Shown here piece after piece: positions 1 through 7,177 of a DNA stretch of 9,377 bases. Position 1 is the first letter of the stretch. Each line of letters starts with the position of its first letter. A program made the translations under genes and the position numbers. Where the stretch lies: contig CAADUD010000122.1 in NCBI GenBank assembly GCA_900752095.1, forward strand, positions 1 to 9,377. The letters run 5' to 3'. The notes below the pieces were generated by a model, which worked only from the letters and a program-made list of their open reading frames with translations, was not told the DNA's origin and did no database searches. Source of the DNA: Clostridia bacterium (GTDB lineage: Bacteria > Bacillota > Clostridia > TANB77 > CAG-508).

Positions 1-684
1 ACTTTATTAAAAATTGCAGAAACAGCAAATGGAGATGTAAGAACAGCATTAAATGGATTAGAAGTAGCAGTTCTTACTACTCCGGTAAATAAAGATGGAG
101 TCATTGTAATTACAGATGATATTGCAAAAGAATGTGTACAAACAAGAAAAGCTGTGTTTGATAAAAATGGAGATAGTCATTACGATAATATTAGTGCTTT
201 TATAAAGTCTATGCGTGGTTCTGACCCAGATGCAGCATTATTTTATTTGGCAAGAGCATTAAATGCAGGAGAAGATCCAGTATTTATGGCAAGAAGAATT
301 GTAATTGCAGCAGCAGAAGATGTAGGAATGGCAAATCCTCAAGCATTAATATTGGCAACATCCGCAATGCAAGCAGTAACAATGGTAGGAATGCCAGAAG
401 CAAGGATTATTTTAGCAGAGGCTACAGTTTATGTGGCAACTTCTAAAAAGTCTAATGCAGCTTATTTGGGAATTGATAAAGCTTTGCAAGATGTAGCAAA
501 TAAAGATACAGGAACAATACCAATGCATATTCGAAATGCACCAGCAGAAGGAATGAAACAAGAAGGATATAGTGTAGGGTATAAATATCCACATGATTAT
601 CCAGGACATTGGGTGGAACAACAGCATTTACCAGATAAAATGTTAGGAACAAGATATTATATTAAAGATGATACAGTAGAATAA
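1..684 (+). CDS. rarA: Replication-associated recombination protein A (RarA/MgsA), C-terminal part
   Basis: The gene enters from the left edge already in frame; 227 codons remain, about half of the usual 420-440 residues. RarA is a cytoplasmic AAA+ ATPase related to clamp loaders that acts at stalled or damaged replication forks (known for the family). The Walker A and B motifs lie outside the window. What is visible starts at the end of the AAA+ module: GDVRTALNGLE is the conserved sensor-2 helix, residues 12-22 of this fragment. The C-terminal oligomerisation domain follows, with the family signatures YDNISAFIKSMRGSDPDAAL, ARALNAGEDPVFMARR and AAEDVGMANPQAL, and the usual tail segment GYKYPHDYPGHWVEQQHLPD. 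It ends in TAA and is followed 23 bases later by a strong terminator, so it is the last gene of its transcript. Codon use matches the neighbours. Identification is confident; the start and promoter cannot be judged. Confidence 0.95.
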   Translation, partial: TLLKIAETANGDVRTALNGLEVAVLTTPVNKDGVIVITDDIAKECVQTRKAVFDKNGDSHYDNISAFIKSMRGSDPDAALFYLARALNAGEDPVFMARRIVIAAAEDVGMANPQALILATSAMQAVTMVGMPEARIILAEATVYVATSKKSNAAYLGIDKALQDVANKDTGTIPMHIRNAPAEGMKQEGYSVGYKYPHDYPGHWVEQQHLPDKMLGTRYYIKDDTVE

Positions 685-707
685 GAATAGAGTTAAAACA
701 ATAAAAG

Positions 708-749
708 AAAGTGAGCTTGTTTAATTTAATCAAAACAAGATCACTTTTT
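708..749 (+). terminator. Intrinsic terminator after rarA
   Basis: The left arm AAAGTGAGCTTGTTT (708-722) pairs with AAACAAGATCACTTT (733-747) except for one G/A mismatch, around a 10-base loop, and runs straight into TTTTT. The U tract on the plus strand assigns it to rarA. On the minus strand the same hairpin could serve as a second, weaker stop for the convergent orphan gene. Confidence 0.85.
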
Positions 750-753
750 GTAA

Positions 754-780
754 CAAAACTAAAAACTAATAGTTTTTAGT
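754..780 (-). terminator. Terminator hairpin overlapping the end of the minus-strand orphan gene
   Basis: ACTAAAAACT (758-767) and AGTTTTTAGT (771-780) form a perfect 10-bp inverted repeat with a 3-base loop. Read on the minus strand it is followed by TTTGTTA. The stem contains the TAA stop codon (776-778) of the orphan gene, so the 3' end of the coding region forms half of the hairpin. The stem is A/T-rich and the U tract is short, so termination may be only partial; the next hairpin (708-749) lies directly downstream. Confidence 0.55.
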
Positions 781-1114
781 TCACTTCATCAAATGGTTTG
801 GTTATATTTTTTACAAAAGCTTCTTTATACTTTTCTCCAAAGATATGGTACATAAACTGGATAAACTTCGTTGTAATAACATTTATGTTAGTACAACCAA
901 CATCCCAAAATTGAATTGTAAAATCACTAACATCAAAATAGATTGTGTAATCATTGGAAAAATGTGATGCTTGAATAAGAATGCGAACATGATTGCAGTT
1001 AGGAAGCTTATTAATCGATATTGGCCATCCATCTTTAGGAATTTCGGAAAATGTTACAGTAAGGGACTGAGCAAAATTGTATAGTTGCTCATTAGTTACT
1101 TGCTCAATAAACAC
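776..1114 (-). CDS. Hypothetical protein, 112 residues, GTG start
   Basis: I do not recognise this protein. The start is GTG (minus strand, 1112-1114), chosen because an ideal AAGGAGGA site (1121-1128) lies 6 bases upstream. The product looks cytoplasmic: no signal peptide or membrane segment, a mixed alpha/beta composition rich in aromatic residues (FDVSDFTIQFWDVGC in the middle), and a probable C-terminal helix (KFIQFMYHIFGEKYKEAFVK). The coding strand has its own promoter (1165-1193) and a hairpin at its stop, and the neighbouring operon ends in a separate terminator (1196-1240), so it is probably monocistronic. It is convergent with rarA. The ribosome binding site and promoter make it credible as a real gene despite its size; function is unknown, and an accessory or phage-derived origin is possible but not shown. 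Confidence 0.75.
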   Translation of the reverse strand: MFIEQVTNEQLYNFAQSLTVTFSEIPKDGWPISINKLPNCNHVRILIQASHFSNDYTIYFDVSDFTIQFWDVGCTNINVITTKFIQFMYHIFGEKYKEAFVKNITKPFDEVN

Positions 1115-1164
1115 TTAAATTCCTCCTTGTATTTTTCATGAAGCATTAAAAAAGAATATAATAT

Positions 1165-1193
1165 ATTATACTACAAATAAAGGTAAATAGCAA
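1165..1193 (-). promoter_or_regulatory. Sigma-A-type promoter of the orphan gene
   Basis: On the minus strand TTGCTA (1188-1193) and TATAAT (1165-1170) are separated by exactly 17 bases. Transcription would start near 1158, giving a 5' UTR of about 44 bases that holds the AAGGAGGA site. The -10 lies inside the palindrome TATAATATATTATA (1157-1170), which could be an operator, but A/T-rich palindromes arise easily. Confidence 0.7.
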
Positions 1194-1195
1194 AT

Positions 1196-1240
1196 AAAAG
1201 ATAGTAAAGGTTATCAATTTAATACACTTTACTATCTTTT
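1196..1240 (-). terminator. Terminator of the NfeD-paraslipin operon
   Basis: AAAAGATAGTAAAG (1196-1209) and CTTTACTATCTTTT (1227-1240) are perfect 14-base inverted repeats with a 17-base loop. T-rich sequence follows on both strands (TTTTATTT on the minus, TTTTTCTATTTT on the plus), so it can work in both directions. It lies about 100 bases after the paraslipin stop and just upstream of the orphan gene promoter, insulating the two minus-strand units. Confidence 0.75.
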
Positions 1241-1338
1241 TCTATTTTAATATATACTTTACAAATCTAATGTTTTATTAACTAATATTCATAAAAGTAT
1301 TGGGAATACCTTTTAATTTTTTATATTTTAGTATAAAT

Positions 1339-2244
1339 TTAATCTTTTTTATCTTTAAATACTTCGGCAGCTGTTCCAAGAGAACTTAATGCACTTGTTG
1401 CTTCAAAAGGAATAAATACTTTATTTGCATTACCATTTGCAACTTCTTTTAAAGCTTCTAAAGATTTTAATTGAACTAATTTTTCATCTGGTTTTGCTTT
1501 CATCATAGCATCATAAACCATATGTATTTCTTGTGCTTTAGCTTCAGCTACTTTTTTAATTGCTTCTGCTTCACCAGTAGCTCTTCTAATTTTAGCTTCT
1601 CTATCTGCTTCAGCTTCCAAAATAGCAGCTTCTTTTTTACCTTCAGCAAGTGTTACTGCAGATTGTCTTTCCCCTTCTGCTTGTAAAATTAAAGCTCTTT
1701 TATTTCTTTCTGCATTCATTTGTTTTTCCATTGCGTCACGAATATCTGCAGGTGGAGTAATGTCTTTAATTTCTACTCTATCTACCTTACAGCCCCATTG
1801 GTCTGTTGCTTCATCTAGAATTACTCTTAAGCGGTCATTAATGGCATCTCTTGAACTAAAAGTATCATCTAAGTCCATTTTACCAACAATATCACGAATA
1901 GTAGTAATTGCTAAGTATTCAATACCTTTCTTTAAATTTTGAATTTCATAAACTGCTTTAGCAGGGTCTGTAATTTTGTAAAACACTACAGTATCAATAG
2001 TAATAGTAACATTATCTTGAGTAATTACACCTTGTGGTGGAATATCCATAGTTTGTTGTTTTAAACTTACTACACTACGAACATGGTCTACAAAAGGAAT
2101 AATAATGGTAAGACCAGCATCAGCTATTTTATGAAATTTACCAAGTCTTTCAATAATGTAAACTTCAGATTGTTTTACTATTTTAATTGTATTAAATGCA
2201 ATAACTAAAATAATAACTAATAGGATTATGAAAAAAATCCACAT
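1339..2244 (-). CDS. SPFH/band 7 membrane protein, paraslipin type (QmcA-like)
   Basis: 301 residues, normal for a paraslipin. An N-terminal hydrophobic segment (about residues 2-19, MWIFFIILLVIILVIAF) anchors the protein in the membrane. The SPFH/band 7 domain spans roughly residues 20-180, with the family signatures ERLGKFHKIADAGL, IIPFVDHV, DIPPQGVITQDNV and IRDIVGKMDLDDTFSSRDAIN. Residues 180-245 are an Ala/Glu/Lys-rich coiled coil (LQAEGERQSAVTLAEGKKEA) that drives oligomerisation in this family. The C-terminal NKVFIPFEATSALSSLG resembles the end of E. coli QmcA. Such proteins scaffold membrane microdomains and are often paired with NfeD proteins, as here with the gene 134 bases upstream. 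AAAGGAGGAA (2251-2260) precedes the ATG at good spacing. A stomatin-like rather than flotillin-like role is inferred from the short coiled coil and the overall match; the client process is unknown. Confidence 0.9.
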   Translation of the reverse strand: MWIFFIILLVIILVIAFNTIKIVKQSEVYIIERLGKFHKIADAGLTIIIPFVDHVRSVVSLKQQTMDIPPQGVITQDNVTITIDTVVFYKITDPAKAVYEIQNLKKGIEYLAITTIRDIVGKMDLDDTFSSRDAINDRLRVILDEATDQWGCKVDRVEIKDITPPADIRDAMEKQMNAERNKRALILQAEGERQSAVTLAEGKKEAAILEAEADREAKIRRATGEAEAIKKVAEAKAQEIHMVYDAMMKAKPDEKLVQLKSLEALKEVANGNANKVFIPFEATSALSSLGTAAEVFKDKKD

Positions 2245-2378
2245 AAAATTTTCCTCCTTTTATTTATTAAAAAATATATTAAAATATTAATATCATAAAT
2301 TAATTATTAGGAATCACTTAAAAGTGAAAGTTGAGATAACATGTTTGCACTATAAAAACTAAATAAAATATGAAAGTT

Positions 2379-2846
2379 TCACTTATTTCCTTCAAAAATT
2401 TCTTCTGGAACCTTTGCTTGTAAATTAGTAGTAACAACAGCTTTTACACCATCGATACTTAAAATTAAAACTTCGGTACCTTTTTCAATAGTTTCTTCTG
2501 CTTCTGGTTTAGCAGACCATACTTGACCTTCTACTTTAATTTGTCCAGTTCCTAAAGTAGAGTTAATATCTTTTACAACAAGAGCTTTTTTACCAACAAT
2601 TGCAAAAGCATTAGTAACTACATTTTTATCCTTTTTTATAAACTTTTGAAGTAAAGGTTTTGTAAAAAGAATAAATAAAGTAGATGAGCCTGCAAATACA
2701 GCTATTTGTATTATAATACTATCTGTAATAAAGCTAACTAACATAGCAAGTAAAGCCCCAAGACCTAGCCAAAAAATTAAAAAACCAGTTGTAAGCATTT
2801 CACCAATCATAAAGATTCCAGCTAAAATTAACCATACATACCACAT
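2379..2846 (-). CDS. NfeD family membrane protein (short form)
   Basis: 155 residues. Three hydrophobic segments are visible (about residues 3-22, 23-41 and 44-62), with acidic Glu16 in the first (ILAGIFMIGEMLTTGF), typical of short NfeD proteins. After a Lys-rich linker (residues 67-74) comes a C-terminal OB-fold domain, about residues 80-148, with the family signature GQIKVEGQVWSA and a second strand pair VLILSIDGVKAVV. There is no N-terminal ClpP-like protease domain, so this is the short form. NfeD proteins are partners of SPFH proteins, and the next gene downstream on the same strand is one; together they probably form a membrane-microdomain complex. AGGAGA (2856-2861) lies 9 bases before the ATG. 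The stop TGA overlaps one arm of an inverted repeat that continues into the intergenic region. Confidence 0.9.
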   Translation of the reverse strand: MWYVWLILAGIFMIGEMLTTGFLIFWLGLGALLAMLVSFITDSIIIQIAVFAGSSTLFILFTKPLLQKFIKKDKNVVTNAFAIVGKKALVVKDINSTLGTGQIKVEGQVWSAKPEAEETIEKGTEVLILSIDGVKAVVTTNLQAKVPEEIFEGNK

Positions 2847-2946
2847 AATTAATATTCTCCTATTCTATTTGTTAAAAAAGTTAAAAAAATTGTAAAAATA
2901 GTTTTCTAATAAATAGTTATTTTTTCAATAATCTAACAACAATTCT

Positions 2947-2981
2947 ATTATACTATATTCTTCAGAAAAATGGAATATGTT
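2947..2981 (-). promoter_or_regulatory. Probable promoter of the NfeD-paraslipin operon
   Basis: On the minus strand a perfect TATAAT (2947-2952) lies about 95 bases upstream of the NfeD start. The best -35 candidate at 17-18 bp is TTCCAT or ATTCCA, which is poor, so the -10 is the real evidence. It is divergent from the phenylalanyl-tRNA synthetase promoter about 140 bases away. Confidence 0.45.
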
Positions 2982-3087
2982 TTAAAAAAAATGTCGAGAA
3001 AATTGTAATTTAAAATATAAAAGGTAAAAAATGATAAAACACATGAATTTTATCACACAAAACCCCACTAAAATTTATCAAAACTAC

Positions 3088-3116
3088 TTGCTTTTCTTTA
3101 TAAAAGGTGCTAGAAT
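3088..3116 (+). promoter_or_regulatory. Extended -10 promoter of the pheS-pheT T-box leader
   Basis: TTGCTT (3088-3093), a 17-base spacer, then TGC-TAGAAT (-10 at 3111-3116 with the extended -10 TG at 3108-3109). Transcription should start near 3123, a few bases before the first helix of the T-box, leaving about 417 bases of leader before pheS. Confidence 0.75.
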
Positions 3117-3130
3117 ATGTTCATATTGTT

Positions 3131-3435
3131 AAAAACCTAAGAATAAGCAAAGTAGATAAAAGAAAAATGAAAACAGAGAAATAAACTATAGCTGAAAGTT
3201 TATTATCAATCCTTTTATTGAAATTTCACTTATGAGGTCTTTTTTTGAAAAAGAGTAGAAAAAAGCGTTAGCAACGTTATAGCTATATTAAGGTTAATTG
3301 TTAAAGTAAGTTTCATATTAACTTGTAATGAATGTTTACAATCAAAAATTATAAGTATTAGTTTAACAATTAATAAAATTAGGTGGTACCACGAATCCAT
3401 TTCGTCCTAAATGTATAGGAAGAAATGGATTTTTT
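3131..3435 (+). promoter_or_regulatory. T-box riboswitch, phenylalanine-specific
   Basis: This leader senses the charging state of tRNA-Phe and controls read-through into pheS-pheT. The core T-box is AGGTGGTACCACGAA (3381-3395). The antiterminator pairs AGG (3381-3383) with CCT (3406-3408) and ACGAA (3391-3395) with TTCGT (3401-3405), leaving the bulge TGGTACC for the tRNA acceptor end. Stem I is recognisable: ACCT (3135-3138) pairs with AGGT (3235-3238), ATAAG (3143-3147) with CTTAT (3229-3233), and the apical hairpin is AATAAACT (3180-3187)/AGTTTATT (3197-3204). The specifier loop carries AGTA (3151-3154) on one side and GAA (3220-3222) then TTC (3225-3227) followed by a purine on the other; UUC is a Phe codon and fits the downstream genes. 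The linker holds a small hairpin GCGTT-AGC-AACGT and a 12-bp helix (3294-3305 with 3362-3373). Confidence 0.95.
3394..3435 (+). terminator. Regulated terminator of the T-box leader
   Basis: AATCCATTTC (3394-3403) pairs with GAAATGGATT (3422-3431), and TCCTA (3405-3409) with TAGGA (3416-3420), with one G/A mismatch between the helices and a 6-base loop. TTTTTT ends the element. It shares 3394-3408 with the antiterminator, so the two folds are mutually exclusive, as the mechanism requires. Confidence 0.93.
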
Positions 3436-3539
3436 GATTAGCATAAAAATAATTCATAAGTATCCACTAAATTTGTAAACGAAAAAGTTTATAGATATCT
3501 TAAAAATCTAAATTTACAAGAAGGGAAGAAACGAAAAAT

Positions 3540-4562
3540 ATGATGAAAGAACAGATTGCGCAAATGAAACAAAATGCTCTTAATGAAATTACAAATGCAA
3601 AAGATGCAAAAGAGCTAGACGAAGTAAGAGTAAAATACCTTGGAAAAAAAGGTGAACTTACTTTAATTTTGAGAGGCATGGGAGCTTTAAGCCCAGAAGA
3701 AAGACCATTAATTGGAAGCTTAGTAAATGAAGTAAGAGATGAATTAGAAAACAAAATTAAAGAAGGAGAAAAACACTTTAGTGATTTAGAGCTTGAAAGA
3801 AAATTAACTAGTGAAAATATAGATGTTACCATGCCAAGCAAAAAGGTAGAATTAGGCAGCATACATCCAATTACACAAATTATTAATGATGTAAAGGAAA
3901 TTTTTATAGGTATGGGATATGAAATAGCAGATGGTCCAGAAGTAGAACTTGCTACTTATAACTTTGATAAGTTAAATACTCCACCAGACCACCCAGCAAG
4001 AGATGTACAAGATACTTTCTATATTACAGATAATATTGTACTTCGTTCTCAAACATCACCAGTCCAAGCAAGAGTAATGGAAAGCAAAAAACCACCAATT
4101 AAAATTATTTGTCCAGGAGCAGTCTATCGTTCCGATAGTGTAGATGCTACACATTCACCAGTATTCCACCAAATAGAAGGATTAGTAATAGATAAAAATA
4201 TTTCTATGGCAGACTTAAAAGGAACTTTAGATATGTTTGCTAAAAAATGTCTAGGAGAAAAAACACAAGTACGTTTTAGACCACATCATTTTCCATTTAC
4301 AGAACCAAGTGCAGAAGCTGATGTTTCTTGCTTTGTATGTGGAGGCAAAGGTTGTAGAGTATGTAAAGGAGAAGGATGGATCGAACTTTTAGGATGTGGA
4401 ATGGTACATCCTAATGTACTTCGCAATTGCGGAATTGACTCAGAAGAATACTCTGGTTTTGCTTTTGGTTTTGGAGTAGAAAGAATTGCTATGGCTAAAT
4501 TTGGTATTGATGATATGCGTTTATTATATGAAAATGATGTTAGATTTTTAAAACAGTTTTAA
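3540..4562 (+). CDS. pheS: Phenylalanine--tRNA ligase alpha subunit
   Basis: 340 residues, the normal length. With PheT it forms the cytoplasmic alpha2beta2 enzyme that attaches phenylalanine to tRNA-Phe. Residues 1-90 are the tRNA-contacting helical coiled coil (VKYLGKKGELTLILRGMG). The class II catalytic core follows: motif 1 region IHPITQIINDVKEIF (108-122), motif 2 region CPGAVYRSDSVDATHSPVFHQIEG (191-214), FRPHHFPFTEPS (246-257) and motif 3 GFAFGFGVERIAMAKFGID (306-324). Ala308 matches the alanine of the Phe pocket (A294 in E. coli), so normal substrate size selection is expected. Cys264, 267, 272 and 275 form a C-x2-C-x4-C-x2-C knuckle that is usual in Firmicutes PheS. Two adjacent ATGs (3540, 3543) are possible starts; the site AAGGGAAG (3521-3528) is imperfect and rather far away. 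It is first in the operon, under T-box control. Confidence 0.98.
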   Translation: MMKEQIAQMKQNALNEITNAKDAKELDEVRVKYLGKKGELTLILRGMGALSPEERPLIGSLVNEVRDELENKIKEGEKHFSDLELERKLTSENIDVTMPSKKVELGSIHPITQIINDVKEIFIGMGYEIADGPEVELATYNFDKLNTPPDHPARDVQDTFYITDNIVLRSQTSPVQARVMESKKPPIKIICPGAVYRSDSVDATHSPVFHQIEGLVIDKNISMADLKGTLDMFAKKCLGEKTQVRFRPHHFPFTEPSAEADVSCFVCGGKGCRVCKGEGWIELLGCGMVHPNVLRNCGIDSEEYSGFAFGFGVERIAMAKFGIDDMRLLYENDVRFLKQF

Positions 4563-4637
4563 CTGAGGCTGGTATAGGTTTATAGGTAAAGCCTTGAAAA
4601 ACCTAAATATATTTTATGCAAGGAATGATAGAAGATA

Positions 4638-7064
4638 ATGAAAGCAAGTATAGAATGGTTAAAAGAATATGCAGATATTAATGTAGAGCCTAAACAATTA
4701 GCAGATATTTTAACAATGACAGGTTCTAAAGTAGAAGGAATAGAAGACCAAGGAGATGAAATTCAAAATGTTGTGGTTGGTAAAATATTAGAAATAAAAC
4801 CACACATGGATTCAGATCATTTAGTAGTAACACAAATTAATATTGGAAAGAATAAACAAGGAAATGATGAAATAGTACAAATTGTAACAGGCGCTAAAAA
4901 CATTCACGAAGGGGATATTGTACCTGTGGCAAAAGATGGTTCTTTATTACCAGGAGGAAAAGAAATAAAAAAAGGTAAATTAAGAGGCGTAGATTCTTGT
5001 GGTATGATGTGTAGTATTGGGGAACTTGGTCTTAGTTTAGCACAATATCCTGGTCAAATAGAAGAAGGCATTATGATTTTACCAAAAGAAATGGAAAAAG
5101 ATATTGGAAAAGATATTAAAGAAGTATTAGGTATGAATGAAGTAGTAATAGATTTTGAAATAACTCCTAATAGACCAGATTGTTTATCGATAGAAGGACT
5201 AGGAAGAGAAGTAGCAGTTTCTCTTAACGTACCTTTTAAAAATCCTCGCAAAAATCTAGCAGAGATGAAGGTGCCAGACAAAGCTAACCTAGAAGGGTTA
5301 ACAGTAGAAATTACAGCACCAGACCTTTGCTATAGATATATTGCAAGAGTAGTAAGAAATGTAAAAATTGGACCTTCCCCAGATTGGATGGTAAGAAGAC
5401 TAAAAGCAGCAGGTGTTAGAAGTATTAATAATATTGTAGATATTACAAATTATGTTATGCTAGAACTTGGTCAGCCAATGCATGCTTTTGATATTAATTC
5501 TATTGAAGGAAAACATATTAATGTAAGAAGAGCAAATAAAGATGAAAAAATTATTACCTTAGACGATCAAGAAAGAAAATTAAATGAAAATATGTTAGTC
5601 ATTGCAGATGTCAAAAAACCAGTAGCTATTGCAGGAGTAATGGGAGGTCAAAACTCTGAAATAGAAGATGATACTAAAACAGTTGTATTTGAATCTGCCG
5701 TATTCTATGGAGGAAGTGTTAGAAAAACAGCAAAAGTAGTAGGCTTAAGAACAGAAGCTTCAAGCCGTTATGAAAAAGGACTCTCTCCTGAAAATGCACT
5801 TCGTTCTGTAAACCGTGCTGTAGAATTAGTAGAGTTATTAGGCGCAGGAGAAGCGGTAGAAGGTAAAGTAGATGTATATTCAAATAAACAAAAAGAAAGT
5901 AGAATTCCATTAAATGTAGATAGAATTAATATGCTTTTAGGTACTAAAATTTCAAAACAAGATATGATTACTATTTTAGAAAAATTAGATATGAAAGTAG
6001 AAAATGATATAGTGATTCCACCATATTTTAGGCAAGATGTGGAACAATTAGCAGATGTAGCAGAAGAAGTACTTAGATTTTATGGATATGATAAATTAGG
6101 CACTACTTTAATTAATGCAGAAACTACACTAGGTGGTAAAAACAAAGAACAAAAAATAGAAGATGATATTGCACAAACTTTAGTAAATAGTGGATTATCT
6201 CAAATTTGTACTTATGGATTTTTAAGTGAGAAAGATTTAGCTAAATGTAATATTATAGGAGAAAATCCATATTTAACAGAAGCAGTAAGAATTCAAAATC
6301 CATTAAGCGAAGACTATACCATAATGAAAACTACTTCTGTTCCAACTATGATGCAAATGCTTGCCAATAACAATAATTATAAAAATAAAGATGTTAAATT
6401 ATTTGATATAGCAAGAGTATATCAAAATAAAAATGGAGCAATTGAAAAAGAGGAACTACCACAAGAAAGCAATGTTTTAACCATTGGTATGTATAGTGCA
6501 AGGGAAGATTTTTATACTTTAAAAGGCTTAGTAGAAAATGTGTTAGAAGTAGCAGGTATTGCAAGATATGATATTCAAAAAGAGCAAGAAAATAAAATGT
6601 ACCATCCGGGTAGATGTGCTAACTTTAAAGTAGGAAATGATGTAATTGCAACATTTGGAGAAACTAATCCATTACTTACTAAAAATTATGATATAACACA
6701 AAGAGTATTATTAGCAGAAATTAATCTAGATAAAATTGCAAAATATGCAAGAAAGAATAAAAAATATACTCCAATTATCAAGTTCCCAGCAGTGGAAAGA
6801 GATGTTAGCATGGTAGTGGATGAAAATGTGGAAGTAGGTCAAATAGAAAAATGTATTCAAAAGAAAGCTAAAAAATTATTAGAAAAAGCAGAACTATTTG
6901 ATGTTTACAGAAATGAAAAGCTAGGAGAAAACAAAAAGAGTGTTGCCTACCGTTTACTATTTAGAGTACCTGATAGAACTTTAAAAGACGAAGAAGTAAA
7001 TGGAGTAATGAAAGAAGTAATTGCTGAATTAGAAAAAATGCTAGGTGCTGAACTTAGAAAATAG
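4638..7064 (+). CDS. pheT: Phenylalanine--tRNA ligase beta subunit
   Basis: 808 residues, full length. It is the non-catalytic partner of PheS that carries tRNA binding and editing. Domains in order: an OB-fold tRNA-binding domain (about 40-150, VVVGKILEIKPHMDSDHLVV...), the B3/B4 editing domain (about 211-385, with GVRSINNIVDITNYVMLELGQP and GLRTEASSRYEKGLSP), the B5 domain (about 415-485, ending PPYFRQDVEQLADVAEEVLR-FYGYD), the inactive class II-like core (about 490-700) and the C-terminal FDX-ACB anticodon-binding domain (about 714-807, FPAVERDVSMVV to RVPDRTLKDEEV). It starts 75 bases after the pheS stop; AAGGA (4620-4624) sits 13 bases before the ATG, a long spacing. No terminator separates it from pheS. 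An intergenic hairpin TAGGTTT/AAACCTA (4575-4605) without a U tract lies between them. The stop is TAG, and a promoter begins two bases later. Confidence 0.98.
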   Translation: MKASIEWLKEYADINVEPKQLADILTMTGSKVEGIEDQGDEIQNVVVGKILEIKPHMDSDHLVVTQINIGKNKQGNDEIVQIVTGAKNIHEGDIVPVAKDGSLLPGGKEIKKGKLRGVDSCGMMCSIGELGLSLAQYPGQIEEGIMILPKEMEKDIGKDIKEVLGMNEVVIDFEITPNRPDCLSIEGLGREVAVSLNVPFKNPRKNLAEMKVPDKANLEGLTVEITAPDLCYRYIARVVRNVKIGPSPDWMVRRLKAAGVRSINNIVDITNYVMLELGQPMHAFDINSIEGKHINVRRANKDEKIITLDDQERKLNENMLVIADVKKPVAIAGVMGGQNSEIEDDTKTVVFESAVFYGGSVRKTAKVVGLRTEASSRYEKGLSPENALRSVNRAVELVELLGAGEAVEGKVDVYSNKQKESRIPLNVDRINMLLGTKISKQDMITILEKLDMKVENDIVIPPYFRQDVEQLADVAEEVLRFYGYDKLGTTLINAETTLGGKNKEQKIEDDIAQTLVNSGLSQICTYGFLSEKDLAKCNIIGENPYLTEAVRIQNPLSEDYTIMKTTSVPTMMQMLANNNNYKNKDVKLFDIARVYQNKNGAIEKEELPQESNVLTIGMYSAREDFYTLKGLVENVLEVAGIARYDIQKEQENKMYHPGRCANFKVGNDVIATFGETNPLLTKNYDITQRVLLAEINLDKIAKYARKNKKYTPIIKFPAVERDVSMVVDENVEVGQIEKCIQKKAKKLLEKAELFDVYRNEKLGENKKSVAYRLLFRVPDRTLKDEEVNGVMKEVIAELEKMLGAELRK

Positions 7065-7065
7065 A

Positions 7066-7094
7066 TTGACATAAAAGACGCACAATGATACAAT
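7066..7094 (+). promoter_or_regulatory. Near-consensus promoter directly after pheT
   Basis: A perfect TTGACA (7066-7071), a 17-base spacer ending in TGA (extended -10), then TACAAT (7089-7094), five of six matches. The start point should be near 7101. This is the best promoter in the window and begins two bases after the pheT stop codon. It would drive the small gene that follows separately from T-box control. Confidence 0.85.
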
Positions 7095-7119
7095 GATTTA
7101 TATTATTTAAAAACCCTAA

Positions 7120-7164
7120 AAAATTAATTTGGTCAGAAATTAATTTTACAAATCTAATTAGATT
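7120..7164 (+). other. Structured 5' leader of the small gene: hairpin plus palindrome
   Basis: AAAATTAATTT (7120-7130) and AAATTAATTTT (7137-7147) form a perfect 11-bp all-A/U stem with loop GGTCAG. Three bases on, AATCTAATTAGATT (7151-7164) is a perfect 14-base palindrome ending against the G-run used for ribosome binding. No U tract follows, so this is not a terminator of pheT. The loop is exactly complementary to the loop of the terminator at 7486-7519. Confidence 0.6.
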
Positions 7165-7177
7165 GGGGGAAAGTAAA

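Noticed and set aside
1288..1312. Imperfect hairpin around AAAAGTATT-GGG-AATACCTTTT downstream of the paraslipin gene.
   Set aside because: It has a bulge and a 3-base loop and lacks a U tract on the minus strand; the perfect 14-bp hairpin at 1196-1240 is the better terminator.
3500..3862. 120-codon minus-strand open frame opposite the start of pheS.
   Set aside because: It is the reverse shadow of the conserved PheS N-terminus, Ser/Phe-rich, with no family resemblance.
4264..4380. Four-cysteine knuckle in PheS considered as an unusual insertion.
   Set aside because: The same C-x2-C-x4-C-x2-C segment is usual in Firmicutes PheS, so it is not a novelty.
4575..4605. Hairpin TAGGTTT/AAACCTA between pheS and pheT, considered as a terminator.
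   Set aside because: No U tract follows and the two genes encode subunits of one enzyme; at most it is a processing or stability element.
7120..7147. Leader hairpin considered as the pheT terminator.
   Set aside because: The stem has only A/U pairs, no U tract follows, and it lies downstream of the new promoter.
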